Below are positions 1-13,820 of a stretch of 64,000 bases of DNA, in pieces. Under the pieces are notes generated by a model that was not told the DNA's origin, did not search any database, and worked only from the letters and a program-made list of their open reading frames with translations. The DNA is from Sipunculus nudus. Taxonomy: Eukaryota; Annelida; Sipuncula; Golfingiida; Sipunculidae. A program made the position numbers and the translations under genes. The first letter of the stretch is position 1; each line of letters begins with the position of its first letter. Location of the stretch: NCBI GenBank assembly GCA_026874595.1, contig CM049306.1, forward strand, positions 81,494,142-81,558,141, read 5' to 3'.

Positions 1-1350
1 CACTTGGCTTATAAATTGGTCATGCAAATTCCTGGAGAATCATAACACATTTATGGGCAATCCAAGCTCAATTTGGAGAGACCATGACCCATCATATGGG
101 GTTTCAAAAACGCTGTAGACTTAAGAGATTTCTTATGGCAGATCAAGTTATTGGCTGAGAGTAAAGATTAATGCTATGAATAACACTTGCAAACCCAAAA
201 AATTGCTAAATTCTTAGCTGATGAAAACTAGTTCATCTTTTTATTTTATCTCTAGTTTGATAAAAAGCCTAGTTGTTTCACACACCTATTCAGGTCTTTG
301 ATATTGACATCTACATAAGGATACATCATGTATTGGATCAGGCAGTGTAACAACAGACATTCCCATCAATAACCTCGGGTCCTCAGGTTTTAATATTTTA
401 GAACATTGGGACTGATGATACTGTTATTATCCTCAATCCAGTGAATCAAGTACACTTAAGGATTTATTGTTCTAGTCTTAATGAAAAATTCACCCCTTCA
501 GACCTATATAAATACCAAAGCCTTTGTTACTTGATTAATCACTTGATTAGTGTCATCCTCTCTTGTAAATAAGTAATTTGATATGCCACTGCCAGATGAC
601 AAGAGGTATTATGTTCTATGCCTGGTTATATGGTTTGTCTGTTAGCAACTTTACAGAAATAGTTTTGAACAGTTTTTGTTGACACATCATTTACACCAAA
701 GGAGCAGTTCGTTAATTTTTGGAGATAATCTGAATCATCTTTTTTTCTTCATTCAAAATATTCCTTTCCATTCTGCAGTTTACTTTGTCCCATTTATGGC
801 CACAGGCCATTGTTATAGAGCTAACCAGTGAATGTAGTTGTTAAACCAAGACAAATATTTCCTATGTAACAGGGTTGCTGTGTAATTTGATCAGTGTCCT
901 TGTAGAGGTTATATGATGGAGACTGTTAATTATGCCAAGAAATTTCTTATTCTTGATCTGTGTTAATAACAATCACTTTATTTATGCACCTGATCATTGT
1001 GGTCTTCATATGCCAACACATTTATATCTGCCTTGATCACTTAGAATAACGGAATCATATTTTTAGAGCTCTCTGGGGTTGTGTAATGATGTATAGAATA
1101 TACAGAATGAAACCTCAAAATTAAGACCACCAACTGGACCTTGATGAAATGGTTGTATTTTTGACTTGGGTCATCCAAGCATGGCCTGATGTTAGGAACT
1201 AAAAAGAATTGAGACCGTGAAAAAGTGGTTATTATTTTTAGGTGGTCGCAAAACTGAGATGGTTGTGAGGTTAGGTTTTACTCTCTGTGTGTAGGTACAT
1301 ATACAATGTACTTATTTAGTTGTATAGATGGATCAGCTTTCCTTAAGTAT
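1..1350. other. AT-rich intergenic DNA, no gene seen
   Basis: No long open frame, splice-bounded exon or RNA gene could be recognised. The sequence looks like single-copy or old decayed DNA. I see nothing to annotate. Confidence 0.5.
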
Positions 1351-1922
1351 CAGTCCCATAGAGGACCCAGCAGTGCCACGGATAGGTCCGGGGTGTAAGC
1401 CGTAGCGCTGCTGGGATGGTCCGGGAAAGTCCTGGACGGTCCGGGAGGGCCAGCCGGCAGTTTTTGGATGTCAAAAACTGCCGGAGCGATTCGTGGTGAT
1501 ATGGGGAATGTAACCCGGCAGATCCGGGGCTCATCCATAGCTCTGACAGGGCTTTGCCGTGGGTGTCCGTGCCACTGCCGTGGCAGTTCGGGGCACTGCC
1601 GTGACAGTCCTTGGAGGTCCGGGACAATGAAAACTATCTTGGCAGAGCGACGGACCAATACGGCAGAGCCCAGGACTTCCAAGGCAGTGCCCTGTCGTAG
1701 CTGCGAATCATCCCAGACTAGCGCGGCAAACAAAAACAGGAATCCGTAGGGCATCCTTGGTGTATGTGGTTAGACGTAGCTCTGCTGAGATAATCCGGGG
1801 CTCTACCGGGATAATTTTTGTCAAAAAACATCCCGGATTACCACAGACTACCTCAGACTGTATCCGTGGTGATCCGTGGTAATCCTTGCCTATTCGTAGT
1901 ACAGCCTGCTCCAGTGGGACTG
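1351..1922. mobile_element. GC-rich element with CAGTCCCA inverted ends and two internal hairpins
   Basis: The block is far richer in G+C than its surroundings. It starts CAGTCCCA and ends TGGGACTG, an 8-bp terminal inverted repeat. Inside are two similar GC-rich modules, each centred on a hairpin. The first (1454-1484) has 13-bp arms, CCGGCAGTTTTTG and its complement. The second (1806-1836) is a diverged version with CCGGGAT arms. Short words such as GTCCGGG and CCGTGG recur throughout. Open frames of 93-134 codons occur on both strands, but they follow from the GC content and match nothing I recognise. No clear target duplication was found, so the transposon reading is an inference. Confidence 0.45.
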
Positions 1923-3990
1923 TAGCTTTAATAAATCAGTTGGTTAGTCTTCCACCTGTACTCAATGCATATACCAAATCCCAAAGGTCAAGAACTGGTG
2001 ATAAAGGACTTTTAAAACCTTAGAAAATATCATGACTGTGTTTACGGATGTTATAACCTTAAACCTAAGTTTAATCTGGTGCACACTTAAGTTCTTCACA
2101 AAAGATGAAGCAATGGTTGAAAAATGCAGACATATCGTAATGGTCCACAGGCTGTAACATTTCCAAACATATTTTGGTTTGCTTTTTGTTTGGGAGGGTT
2201 CAAATTCACAATATTCATGAAAGGGAATTAATTTGATAATAGGATAATTCATGAATGGGGGATATTTTTGTGAAAAAGACCCCTCATATAAACAGGTGAA
2301 CAGTCATATATAATATAATCTCAATGGAATTGTATATGTATTTTATCCATGTGACCACATACGATGCCATTACAGCATTAGGTTTTAAAATCAAAAGATG
2401 TTGATCAATTTATTGATATTATAAATAATAACATATTATTATGTTACCTGTAAATTGTAAATATACATTATAAATGACATCAGATCTTTCATATTTTCTG
2501 CCTATAGGGGACAAGCATTTCTGCTCATTCTTTGGGTTACCGTCAGATTGTTAAGGTTGAGCATATGTTTATTATATATCCTATGTGACAATGGATATAC
2601 TGTGTGTAGGTAAAAGCATAGTAAGATCTCGAACATGGAATTCTTGCAAAACAATGAAAAAATGAAAATTGTGGAATTTTTACTTTTTGCCTCATGAATA
2701 TGAAGACAAGGTTCACAGTAGCACGTTTGATAACCAAAGCCTAAGTCACATTACCGGCCTAGCTACGGTGGATTTTTAAAATTGGCAGAGCAGCGAGCTT
2801 CTCGCCCATTTAAAAATCCGGCCAACATCCATATATTTTTGTAGATTATGGTCACATTATAAGTATTGAGGCCCAGCCGAGTCCAAAGATAAATGTTTCT
2901 GCACCTGAAATGTGGAGGAACCCAACAAGATGTCATTGGAAGCACGTCCAAATCTCGTCCCAACCTGGTTTGGAATTGGTTTGGCGCTCTTTAACTCGAC
3001 TGAGGCTCCTCAGTGGTCTGCCTGACCAGTTTAGACCTGTCCTGGTGGATTTCACGTGACTTGAAAAAACACAGTGACTTTAGACAATCCCAAAGATCCC
3101 CTAGCTGTGCTAACTTGGGGCCCTGGCAAAATCTTTTCAAGCTGCTACTGAGCTATACTTTACATCAATTGCTAGTGAGTCCTCTAAAGAGTGACGAGCT
3201 CCCCAACTGTTAAAATACTAATAAGGCTGATCTGAGTAAAGAATTTTCAGCTGTAGCTCACCAGAAAAGTCCACTTTTTTAAAAAAAAACCCACTTTGGT
3301 AGGGGTCTCTTGATGTGATGTGACTGGGGCTTTAAATTGTTTTTCCAACAAGCCATCAGGTCTGAACTCTTGACTCATTTTAGCCTAAACTCACTGAAGC
3401 TACATTTTGTCGCTTATTCTTTTCAGTTTGTCCAGCCAACTGGCAGCCGGATAGTGACACAATCAAACCTGATCCTGAAGGCTCCAAAGCCTACTTTGAG
3501 AAAGTCAACTGAAAGTCAAACATGAACAAACTGTGGAGGGAAACTATTCCTGTTGGATCATGATCTTGAACTGCTAGTTTGTCGGAACACATTACTGCAT
3601 ATATATACTGTCATGTTTCGATATTAAGCGTTAAAATAGATTTGGAGTTTTGTAATAGTTTAATAGGAAATGGATTTATAGTCATTCACTAAAGCTGTCA
3701 TTCTATATCATGTGCCATAATCTACTGGACCTCCTGGTGAAATATTTTAGTCGATTAAAAGGTCTCAAGGTATCAGAAATCATGCCAGTCAGTCATGTAA
3801 TTTAAGAAAATAATAATCACATTTGTAATATCACATATGACCGTACAACAGAATAAATTATATGTACACATTTAACTGGAGTTTTCATTGTGGGTGCAAG
3901 ACTTTACATTTTGAAATCTCCTGAAAAGTGACAATTTATAACCCAATCACCCAAGGTTAAAGCAGCATAATACCTGCAGTGAACTTTATT
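1923..3990. other. intergenic, no gene seen
   Basis: AT-rich DNA with only short open frames lacking recognisable domains. No RNA gene or clear repeat was identified. Confidence 0.45.
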
Positions 3991-5140
3991 ATCCCCCACC
4001 TCAGTGGAGTGAGGACATAGTGATCAGCTCGTCGGTCCATCTGTCCATAATTTTTTGTGACGCAATATTTAAAAAAGTTTTACTCCAATCTACTTCCAAT
4101 TGTAATAGCAGGTGCATCTTATGGGTCTCCAGAGCTGATTAGGTTTTGGTCACACTTGAATGATTTTTTTATAAATTTTTTTATGAATTTTTTTATGTGA
4201 AATTTTAACATTTCATATGCGACGTGATATCTCAAAATGTTTTTCTCAGATCTACTTCCAATTGTAGTAGCAGGTGCATCTTATGGATCACCAAAGCTGA
4301 TAAGGTTTTGGTCACACTTAATAATTTTTTTGATTTTTTATGAATTTTTTATACAAAATTTTAACATTTCATATGTGACTTTATTTCTCAAAAATTTTAC
4401 TAGGATTTTTTTCTTTATAGAGTAGCAGGTGCATCTTAAGGGTGTCCAGAGTTGATTAAGTTTTGGTCACACTTGAATGATTTTTTATTTTTATATGCCC
4501 TTCTAGGTCAGGACGTATTATGGTATACCCTAAGTCCCACCATCCATCCACCTGTTATATAGTGTCCCTTGACAACTTACCAGGGCTTTGGTGGATTTTT
4601 AATTCACCATAACTACTTAACAATACTCAATAAATTATCTCACCAGACTTTGATTATAGGCAAAATCCCCGAATATTTACTGATGTCACAAAGGTCACAA
4701 GGCTACTTTGTGATTTTGCCATGATAACAAGGCTACTTTGTGATTTTGCCATGATAACAAGGCTACTTTGTGATTTTGCCATGATAACAAGGCTACTTTG
4801 TGATTTTGCCATGATAACAAGGCTACTTTGTGATTTTGCCTTGATAACTTGGAGGAATAACTCAAAATGGAATTTGATAAAACTGAGCAGGAATATTAAT
4901 CAATAAAATATCTCTGCTAATTTCAATTTCCAGCAAAATTCACAAATATTTAATAAGGTCAGAGGTTGCCCAACATTGGTGGAACTATGGTGACTTACCA
5001 AAAATCTTATTGATTTTCATAGAACTCAATAAACATATTTACCAATAGAGTTTCTCACCTGAATAACATTCTCATCAAAATTCACACACATTTAATGAGG
5101 TCAGAGGTCACCAGATACACGACAGGCATATTATGCACTT
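3991..5140. repeat. dispersed repeat with ~165-bp internal tandem units
   Basis: Three diverged copies of a unit of about 165 bp begin near 4086, 4249 and 4420. Each contains AGCAGGTGCATCTTA followed by GGTTTTGGTCACACTT and a T-rich stretch. Further phrases (TTTAATGAGGTCAGAGGT and similar) recur near 4950 and 5095. The 30-bp array at 4699-4848 lies inside. The ends were judged by eye and are approximate. Confidence 0.5.
4699..4848. repeat. 30-bp tandem repeat, five copies
   Basis: Five head-to-tail copies of a 30-bp unit (AAGGCTACTTTG, then TGATTTTGCCATGATAAC). The first four are identical and the last carries one change (CCTTGATAAC). Because 30 is a multiple of three, one frame reads as a repeated decapeptide. 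That frame has no other coding support. Confidence 0.95.
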
Positions 5141-8100
5141 TGGGGTGCTTTTTTATTAATTGTTTTATTCAAAATGATTACATGAGACACTATTTCATTA
5201 TTTCAGTTGGTTGGCATTTTGTTAGTCACAGCTTGTGCGTAAAACTTATGGCAAAATTGTTGCTCATCTGATGCCAAAATCTCCAATTTTGTAATTGCCA
5301 GTATATGCTGATTCAGGGGATAAACTGATGTAGACAATTTTGGAAGTACATCTTGTCACCTACAAAGATAAGTAGAGAAGATTGCACACTCACTGTAAAT
5401 CATGTGCACTCAAACACACCAAACCATCCATTAATAAATTATATTTTATTTAAGTAAACAAACATATATATGCATATACGGGGAGGTGCAAGTACTAGCT
5501 TGATGCACAACCTTAGAATACTAGTGTTCCTGAGATACAAATAAGAGCCTAATGACAAAATGAGAAAATGATGAATGAAAAGCTAAAAGCAAAAGATATT
5601 GCACAAAACACAGGTTAAATGTTTCATTTACACCCAAGCAGTCCTCATGCAGCTGTTATACCTTGCAGTCCTTTCAGATCTCTGTTTCAAACATTGCTTT
5701 GTTTAAGCATTTTTTTGGGGTCACGACTACAAAGCCAAGAACCAGACCAACGAGAGCAGGTGTCACTGATTTAAACTTTGGAGTTGGATGCACAATACGA
5801 AAACACACTTTCATTGGTCTGATTAAAACTGTTCCCTAGTGGTGAGACCTGGTGAATTTTGCTATACAGAGCAGCGGTTAAAACAAAGGAGATCTGGAAT
5901 GACTGGAGTGTAAAGCAGTCATAGCAGCTCACACAAGCAAGTCTTGTCTATTCTTATTCACATTATACAATTAACTTCAAAAAGCACTATATAAACAAGA
6001 CCCTTATTTCATATATTTCTCTGGTAGAAATATTATCTGGATATTATCTGGAAAAAATTTATATTTTCATGATTAAAAAAAATTAGCATTCAGAAGCAGT
6101 TCTCAGTGTGTGTGTAACTACCAAAGCTACCTGTCAATACCTGAAGAGTTCATACTGTAAAATCTCAATACTTGTGTAATTACTGCTTGGCTATTAACTA
6201 ATAGCCAAATAATTAAACTCGCCAATTGCAAGTGTTGCAGGTCTCTAAATTAATAACATACATGACCCTGCAATGACATTTTTATATAAAATTATTTAGA
6301 TTATCAAAATAAAAGCTGCAATTCAATCATGTGCATGTTTTAATGCCATGATTCCAGGTCTGAACTGCAACAATACAGCAATGTGATCTATCAAACGTAT
6401 CTGAAAATGGTCCATTTCAGTTCTGCAAAATGGTACCTCTACTTGTGTTGTGTCACTGGATTGGTTGAACAATGGTACTGTTATTATTTTGGTGACCAAT
6501 CAGAAAGCATGACTCAATATCTGAGTATGGACTGCCATGACATTTTACCAAAGCAATAATCCCTGATGTCCATAATAACCCAAGACTTGCTCCTGTATAA
6601 TTTTGCCCTACAGTTATGTTTAACATGTACAAACTGTGCAGGTGCGTGGCAAATACATTACATTTGTTACTGAGAATACACCACAACACCAGTCATGAAG
6701 AGCAAATGTTGCAACATCCAGGGGAGAGCAAACAAGTGCAGCTGCTAACTTTTGTGTAGATCCTAAAATAGTAAGCTCCAACTTAGTCTTGCAATGAACG
6801 AAGTGTTGAACATTGAACAATGTAACTTGTACTTTGATTAAACATGCTAAAACCACAAAAGGACACTAAACACTGCCATATCAAAACCATATTTACATGA
6901 GATGCGTAAAACAGATCGGTTAACAACTTTGCAAAACTTATATTTCACATATTTAACAACTGTGCAAAACTTGATAATATTTCACAGAATTAAACCCAAC
7001 TGAGGACACAAACATCAAACAATACAAGATAAGATAATAATAAAGGAAAAACATGCAAATGCACAACAAACATGAACAAATACTGTAAAATATGTTACAA
7101 ATATGTTTTTATACTTAAAAAGAAATGCATGATACTGTGAATTACACACATGATAACTGCCACAAGAATCACTCTGAATGTTAAGTTAATAATAATGAAA
7201 ATCAAATACCACTTCCAAGTACTAACATATGTGACCTTCAGTTGCCATGGTAACATACAGCTATCATGAAAAATTCATACTACATCCTCTGGAACCCATT
7301 CAAATTTACCCAATATATGGATATTCTGGCATAGGGAGAGACACTGAATGTACAGGTAAATGTGACTGACATAAAATTATTATGAATGGACAATGTATAA
7401 TTGTCTAGGTAGATTGAGCTGCATAAAAACTGGGCACTTGGTAAACATTGAGAATGACAGAGTCATGGGAACACAAGTTGTGCAGTTCACCAATGGAAAT
7501 TCATATTGATGAATTTCTTAAACAACAGACTATGAAAGATAAGTTTCACTTACAAAGAGAAAATTTGATTGTGATCATCTGCATGAACATGAGGCTGAAT
7601 GTATTTTATTAAAAATAAATAATTTGTGTAAATTTTTAGTGCAGAAAAAACATGCAGACACAGGTCTTTAGGTAACTGTAGACTAATTCCCTTCATATAT
7701 AAAGTGGGAGCTTCTGTTCTTGCTAGGGAATTATGAAATGTATATCTGAAAACTCTATATCATCTGGAAGTTCCTGTGATTTAAAACTTAAGTTCTGTAT
7801 AGTTAACCATTATATATAATTATGAAAGATATACAAAAAATCCTAGTATCAACACAACAATCCATGTAATACCTTTGGTGAAAAGAATGTGCCAAGCGGA
7901 CCTCTTTTAATGTGTAGCTCACTTCAGCTCTACACCTGTTTTATAAAGCACTACTCCAACTCTCTGTTAGCACAGGGTTATATAAACAAGGTAAAAACAT
8001 GCTGTTTTTTACTGAACTAGGACCACTTTCGCCATACAACATGCATGCCATATTTATATCTCTCAAGTATCTTTGCCAAGGTAAAGGATACACTACTACA

Positions 8101-11100
8101 TGACAGGATACAGTGTCATGTATATTTAAACAGTGGTCTGATAGATCTGAAAGTAGTGTGACAGAAGACACAGACAACAAATATTTCTATTAAAAAAATT
8201 CACATTTTAAATAAAGAAAAATTACATTCCTAGATCAGTGAATGTAACCAGTGATAAATAAGCTTATACTCTCACAGATGATTATGAACATAAAAAAAAA
8301 TTATTTACCTCAAACTTGACCTTGTTTACATATTTAATTAATTCCACTGATTTATACAGATAATTTGTGACTTGAATTCAGTCACATACAGAATTCAGCC
8401 ACATCTAATAAAAAAAATTAGTTCTTCTTCAGATTTGCCATTCCTAGTTTCTGTTGATTTTATGCACAGATCCAGCATGCAGAATGCCTATCCGGCAAAA
8501 CAAAGTGGCAAAACTGTAGTGATTTTTGCCGGTTCTGCATGATATCCAGGGGTAACATATAGAAAACATGCATGCCTCTGTGCCATTACATATGAAGTTA
8601 CTCAACACACAATCAGCATGCCGGATTCCGCATCATGCATTCTGCATTCTGAACAAAAGGAATCTTAATTAGCTTTAAGGTATAGAAAAATAGACAAACT
8701 GTGTATTATTTTCATCAATTCAAGAACTGATTCAAATGTTTGCATTTTTTCTGTCAAGCTTACAAAATTCCATGTGTGTTGTCTTGACTGACATTGAATA
8801 AAAATAAAATAAAATCATTTGCCCACTCATATCCTATTTTTTGTTCTCAGTGTCCTTAGAAAAAAAACAGGTGTGGCCTTACTAAAGTAGCTCTGTTGAT
8901 CTGGTCTCATAAACCATTTGTCATTTTGAGACTGCATGTATACAATATTTCTTTAAAGCACTGATCAATGCATGTACATTGTACCATCCTGGCACATTGC
9001 CAAAACAGATAAGCCTTGCAGCACTCACGTGTTAGTCTAGTGAAAATTACAATGGTATAAAAATTATGTTACACCTTTGCAGACAACAACGACTAGGATA
9101 TAAATTTCATGAATCCAAGAAAATATACAGACCTATATCATCTGGAATGTATGAAATTCCACTTTGGAATTTTTGAAAATATGACAGTCTCATTTACAAA
9201 GAGAAAAAAATTAGCAAAACAGGTATATAAAAACACATGGTAGAAGTAACTGACAATAAAAACTGAAAAGTGTAAATTTAATTGCATTATCCAATAAAAT
9301 GAATACAGATTTCTTCATAGATAGAAATTACTGTCATGGTTGTCAAAATCTGCTTGTGATGAAACAGTTATAGTGTCAGGAACTGTCAACTTTTTTTAGG
9401 ACCTTTCTTGGCCTGGTTTACTGTGGTTGGCAAAAGTGATATTCACCAAAGAGAAATAAATGCAAGAGTAAACCTTTTTGAATAAGATGCAACACTGTCA
9501 CTGACAATTTATATTCTAATGTAACTTCATTGGCATATCATGCATGTTGTTATTCATACATACAGTGTCAAAATTGTAAATGATGGCTTTTAAAATAATA
9601 ACAGATCTTTGTGTTAAATGTAAATGAAAGCCAGATATTATAAACACTGACCTGACATCAGTGGAATAGGATTTTGATTTGTTCACTGTTCCCTAAGTAC
9701 CTCATCACATATTAAAACTGTCCCATTATTGTCTAGCCAGTGACAAGACAATATATATAATTATTGTAGGAGGGTATGCATTCATCCCTGTTTGTGTGCA
9801 TTTGTTGGTTTGTTCACAACATACCAATAACTACAGCATTCATGAAAGAAATCTCAGGAAACTTTCAAGGCATTGCAGGAATGAGGCAAGGAAGAATCAA
9901 TTTGCTTTTTGTGTGGATCAGGCACATTATTTGGATTCAGGATGTCATAAAGGAATTTTCATACATGAACAGTCACAAATGCACAAATGTACCTGGAAAT
10001 ATGGGCCGAATAAGTGAATACAAACAAGCTTTTCGGTGCATCCCACTATAGGAACCCCCCATGGTAGGAGGCTTGTATTCCTTGCAATGCAGATTTCTAA
10101 TTTACTTAAAACACTCTAAAATTGAAAATCAGAAAAAAATTATTCTCTTGAATATCCAACCACATGTCAACCACATTACACCTTTGACTATCAGTATGGT
10201 CTTGATGGAGATGGTCATCATGAAAGCCAAAGCATACAATCAACCGTAAAATAGCTTGATATATCTATCCCTCCTGACTCTGGGACAATAATACTTTTCA
10301 GGGGTATGTCACAAAATCAATACCAAAAGTGCTTGACACTACAGACAATAATAAAACATTCATGGTGGTCACGAAACTGGGTAAAAAACCACATGATATC
10401 CCAATTTAATTAAGCATTCACAGTTTTTATCCAATATATCTATATCCAGTATAAAACATGCAAGCCTGTGATTCATAACGTCCCACTTGATTGGTTATCG
10501 ATGTGTTCATTGCATGTTAATCTTGCGGATGGCGAGAGGTCCATTCTCCCCATTTGCCTTAATATTTAAGGATTAACCACATATCTTGCCAACTTACACT
10601 ATTTCTGGGACATAACATCCACTTTTAGACCTTCTACAAGCCTTTGACCATCTATTTACAAATCTAACACAAACCCATAGATAAAAATAAGATTCCTGCA
10701 TAAAATAAGCTCCTCAATTATTCCCATCTGTCAGTGACCAAGCATAAATCACAGTTTCCAAGAATATATATTTTTTGTTAATATCTGTTATTGAGTTTAT
10801 TTATCAAAGAATCACTAAATTTGATTATCATTTCAGGGTTGACCTTTTTCCCAGGAAGTGCCATTTATCATGTTTGAGCTCAGAAACACAATGGTGGCCT
10901 TCATTTTACAAAGCTGAAAGTTTTCAATAATGAATTTTCATTGTTATTTTAGCAAATATTTAATTTCACAGTATAAATGTAATATATTTAAAATTTATTA
11001 ACAAAATATAATCAGGAATTAATTCATTTCCTAATTAAATGGCCTACCAGTAGTTATGATTTGAACTAAAGCCTTTCAACAAGAAATATCAATTAATGTT

Positions 11101-11640
11101 TGGACAGCAAAGTAATCTATGTGCAGGTGTCAAAATCAAGGTTAACATAGTATAAATGACTGCAAAGGTCTGTTGATGGCTCAATGAAGGTTCATTTTTG
11201 GGATTCTATACTTTATCTAATATAGCAAATATTAAAGAATTGCATATTTGATGTGAGCAACAGTAATGTATGGTACAGACTACCGGTAAATGCATTTGAA
11301 ACTACCCTGACTTTTCCATTACTGTTGCTTTTCAATATCTCTGCATGTATGGTACTTTTTTGGATAACACATGGACAGTCTGACAACACTTCAATATGTA
11401 CAGTGTTTTTATTCTTTTATCAAACGGCTCAAAAGCCTGACGTAACAGTCTATATTGACAGTACAAAGCATCAATATCCAAACAGCACACCTTGCCACAA
11501 AAAGCATTCTTTTGAGGAACTCCCTTGGGCTAACATACAGCAGGGACGGACGGGACCAACCAGAGGCTTGAACATTTCCTGGGGAGACAATGGTGCATAC
11601 AAGACCTTGATGCCTGTGGACTGATCATATTACCATCTGG
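5141..11640. other. 6.5 kb AT-rich intergenic DNA, no gene seen
   Basis: Only short open frames (at most 123 codons) with no recognisable domain and no splice context. A weak inverted repeat near 8469-8650 (GCAGAATGC near one end, GCATTCTGC near the other, CCGGC/GCCGG further in) may be a small foldback element. Otherwise nothing is supported. Confidence 0.45.
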
Positions 11641-11759
11641 CTATTTTAACTAAAATTTCAAAGGCCTGTTTTCATCACAACCCACCTCTGCCAAACAGCA
11701 ATTTATTGTTCCTGGAGCATTTTTGACTTTTGCTTATTTGCACTTTTGATCTTGAGGCA

Positions 11760-12320
11760 GATCTAAACACATGCAAATTTTCAGGAAGATAAGTCAAACC
11801 AGTCCGGAGATATTAGCATGGATGTCTACAGCGTAAATGTGAATGTAGGTGGCGCTATCTGACATAAAATCAAGAAAGCTATCCAGGATGTCTACGCATG
11901 CCAAATTTCAGGTGACTTAGTCAAACCACTGCAAAGATATGAGTGATTTTAACCCAAGGCAGATGAACAGATGGATACTGTGCAAAAATGGCTGCAGGTG
12001 GTGCCACCATTTTTAAGTATGGTATAAAGCTATCCAAGGGCTACATTTGTGTTAATTTTTCTCCTGATTGGTCAAACGAGTCCGAAGATAAGTGGGTTAA
12101 TGTGTCAAAACAGATGCACAGATGGACGCACTGGAGACAGGAAAGGTCAGAGGTCAAAGCAAAATGGTAAGGCACCAGTTCACATGTGACCCAATAATTG
12201 GTGTAAGTTTAAAAAAATTGGTCCAGTAGTCTCAGAGGAGTTCTCAGGAAATGAATGCTGCGGCGGCAGAACTAAGTCAAAAACATAGTATCCGCAAAAC
12301 TTTGTTTTTGCGGATACAAT
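11760..12320. repeat. fragment of the GGTGGCGCCACC repeat family, ending in a hairpin
   Basis: The segment matches the units at 26.7-27.97 kb by eye. It has the same order of phrases: AGTCAAACCACTGC, GATATGAGTGATTTTA, CAAAAATGG, then GGTCAGAGGTCA and AGTTCACATGTGAC. It ends in a hairpin at 12288-12317, arms GTATCCGCAAAAC and GTTTTTGCGGATAC. A slightly changed version of that hairpin is at 27943-27972. Confidence 0.7.
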
Positions 12321-12574
12321 TATTGATTATCAGCACACAATTTTACTTTCACACAACTTGTGCACGTTTGGTTCAATGCTAGATAATGAAATTAAATGTT
12401 AAGCTACGTACAAAAGAACAGTGAATATGACAGGGTAATGAATATGACAATGTACAAGACTTGACTCTGTGTTTCAATGGAAAATGAGATAATAATTTTA
12501 AGAATAAATAGAAATAAGTGTTAGAGCATGTAATACAAAGTTACAAACACACACATACATACACACCCACACAA

Positions 12575-12731
12575 GGAATGATAATATACAGTCTTTAATG
12601 CCAGCTTTGGCAGCGTGTGAGGAATACTTGTGGTTGTTCAAGCTTGTGGTGTGGTTTGTTCAAGCTAGTGGATGTTTGAGCTGCAGCACTGCTGACGGTG
12701 AATGCATGACCCACTGCTTCATTGAGGATGC
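12575..12731 (-). other. probable 3' UTR exon of the GPCR gene
   Basis: On the minus strand a pyrimidine-rich acceptor (TTGGTTTTCAG) ends at 12732, so an exon would start at 12731. It would be joined to the donor at 14566-14561, which lies just after the receptor stop codon. The exon would be about 150 nt, non-coding, and end after the polyadenylation signal at 12599-12594. This is read from splice and poly(A) signals only; no transcript is available. Confidence 0.5.
12594..12599 (-). promoter_or_regulatory. ATTAAA polyadenylation signal with GU-rich downstream element
   Basis: The minus strand reads ATTAAA, followed within about 20-45 nt by a GTGTGG/TGTATG/TGTGTG-rich stretch (12574-12548). 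That is the expected layout for cleavage near 12575-12580, and it fits the end of the GPCR transcript. Confidence 0.55.
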
Positions 12732-13060
12732 CTGAAAACCAAGTAACAGCAAATCAGTTTCAGAAAGTTCAAAGCATATTTGTTTAAAACACCAGCTCAA
12801 TAACAATATTGCAACAAGAAGTACTTGAGTACTCGAGTCCCATTAATTCATACTCAGCAGGGTTCGCAATACTTTGACATGTTCACCTTTTCAACAGAAA
12901 GGTACAAGCCTAGTTTAGTCTTTCCGCTGGAAAATTTTCCTTTCTACTGTAGTGGCATCCTATCATCGTGTCAAACTTGAGATCAATTAGTCACTTCTGT
13001 TTTGACAATTCTGCAGAATGGTTAACTGGACTTAATCAGGAACTATATTATGCCTATTCT

Positions 13061-13820
13061 AGTTTTGCTTAAAACAAAAGTTTCCCAGCAAAAACATCCC
13101 AGCACACGGTCCTAGTACCTGGCATAAAGCTGTTTAACACCTTATTATGGCTCTGCGTGTGGGTAAACATAGTCCACATGTGTCTGTTAACCACAACAAG
13201 GCCACATGATGGGAGGTCCGATTCCAGCAGGAACATGTATTACATTTTTTGGGCCCCACTCGCTGTGTTTATGTTGACTGGTTGACCCGGTCCACTGTTT
13301 TTTTTACACTCTTTTACAGGAGTAAGCAAACAGTTTCAAGGCAATATTTTAGCAGGTACAGATTTATTTTAAAGGGAAGAAGCTATTTTTGTGTATTTTT
13401 GTTGTTGTTCCTGCTGGTTGAAACTATGCATACTGTGTTTGCTCAGACACCTGATATGCACTCTCACACTGTCATTTCAGCTGAGGCCCTTGGAACAATT
13501 GTACAGATCTGTTGCTACAGGTTCTTCAATGAATTTACACTGGACCCATGGACCATAATGTCCATCCAGTACTGGACCAGCAGAGATATATCAGAGGACA
13601 AGAAAGTCCATGTATGAACTAATGTGGATTATTCTTTGTTTGGTTTCTGTCATCCACGCGGCCTTGTTTTAGTAAACAGACACATGTGGACTTTGGTGTT
13701 TACAAGAGTTACACGCACAACCATAACATTAACAAGGTGTTAAACATCCATGGCATATGCCTGGTATTGAGACTGTGTGCTGTGATGGTTTTGCGGGAAA
13801 CTTTTGTATAAATCAAAACT
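13061..13820. mobile_element. foldback element with ~140-bp inverted arms
   Basis: The left arm (13061-13203) and right arm (13660-13820) are imperfect inverted copies of each other. Matching landmarks include ACAAAAGTTTCCC, GTTTAACACCTT, GTCCACATGTGTCTGTT and ACAAGGCC on the left, with their complements in reverse order on the right. The 450-bp middle holds a 122-codon frame (13249-13617) with no recognisable domain. The element lies in the predicted 3' UTR intron of the GPCR gene (14566-12732). Long arms with an unrelated centre suggest a foldback or MITE-type DNA transposon of unknown superfamily. Confidence 0.7.

Noticed and set aside
1343-1754. Open frames on both strands of the GC-rich block
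   Set aside because: Overlapping frames on both strands are expected from low stop density in GC-rich DNA; no domain seen.
4699-4848. CRISPR-like array
   Set aside because: Repeats are directly adjacent with no unique spacers, and the genome is animal.
4721-4906. Open frame with a repeated decapeptide
   Set aside because: It follows directly from the 30-bp tandem repeat; no start context, splice signals or domain.
11253-11624. 123-codon open frame
   Set aside because: No domain, no splice context, composition like surrounding AT-rich DNA.
13249-13617. 122-codon open frame with a hydrophobic stretch
   Set aside because: Lies in the centre of a foldback element in a predicted intron; no recognisable domain.
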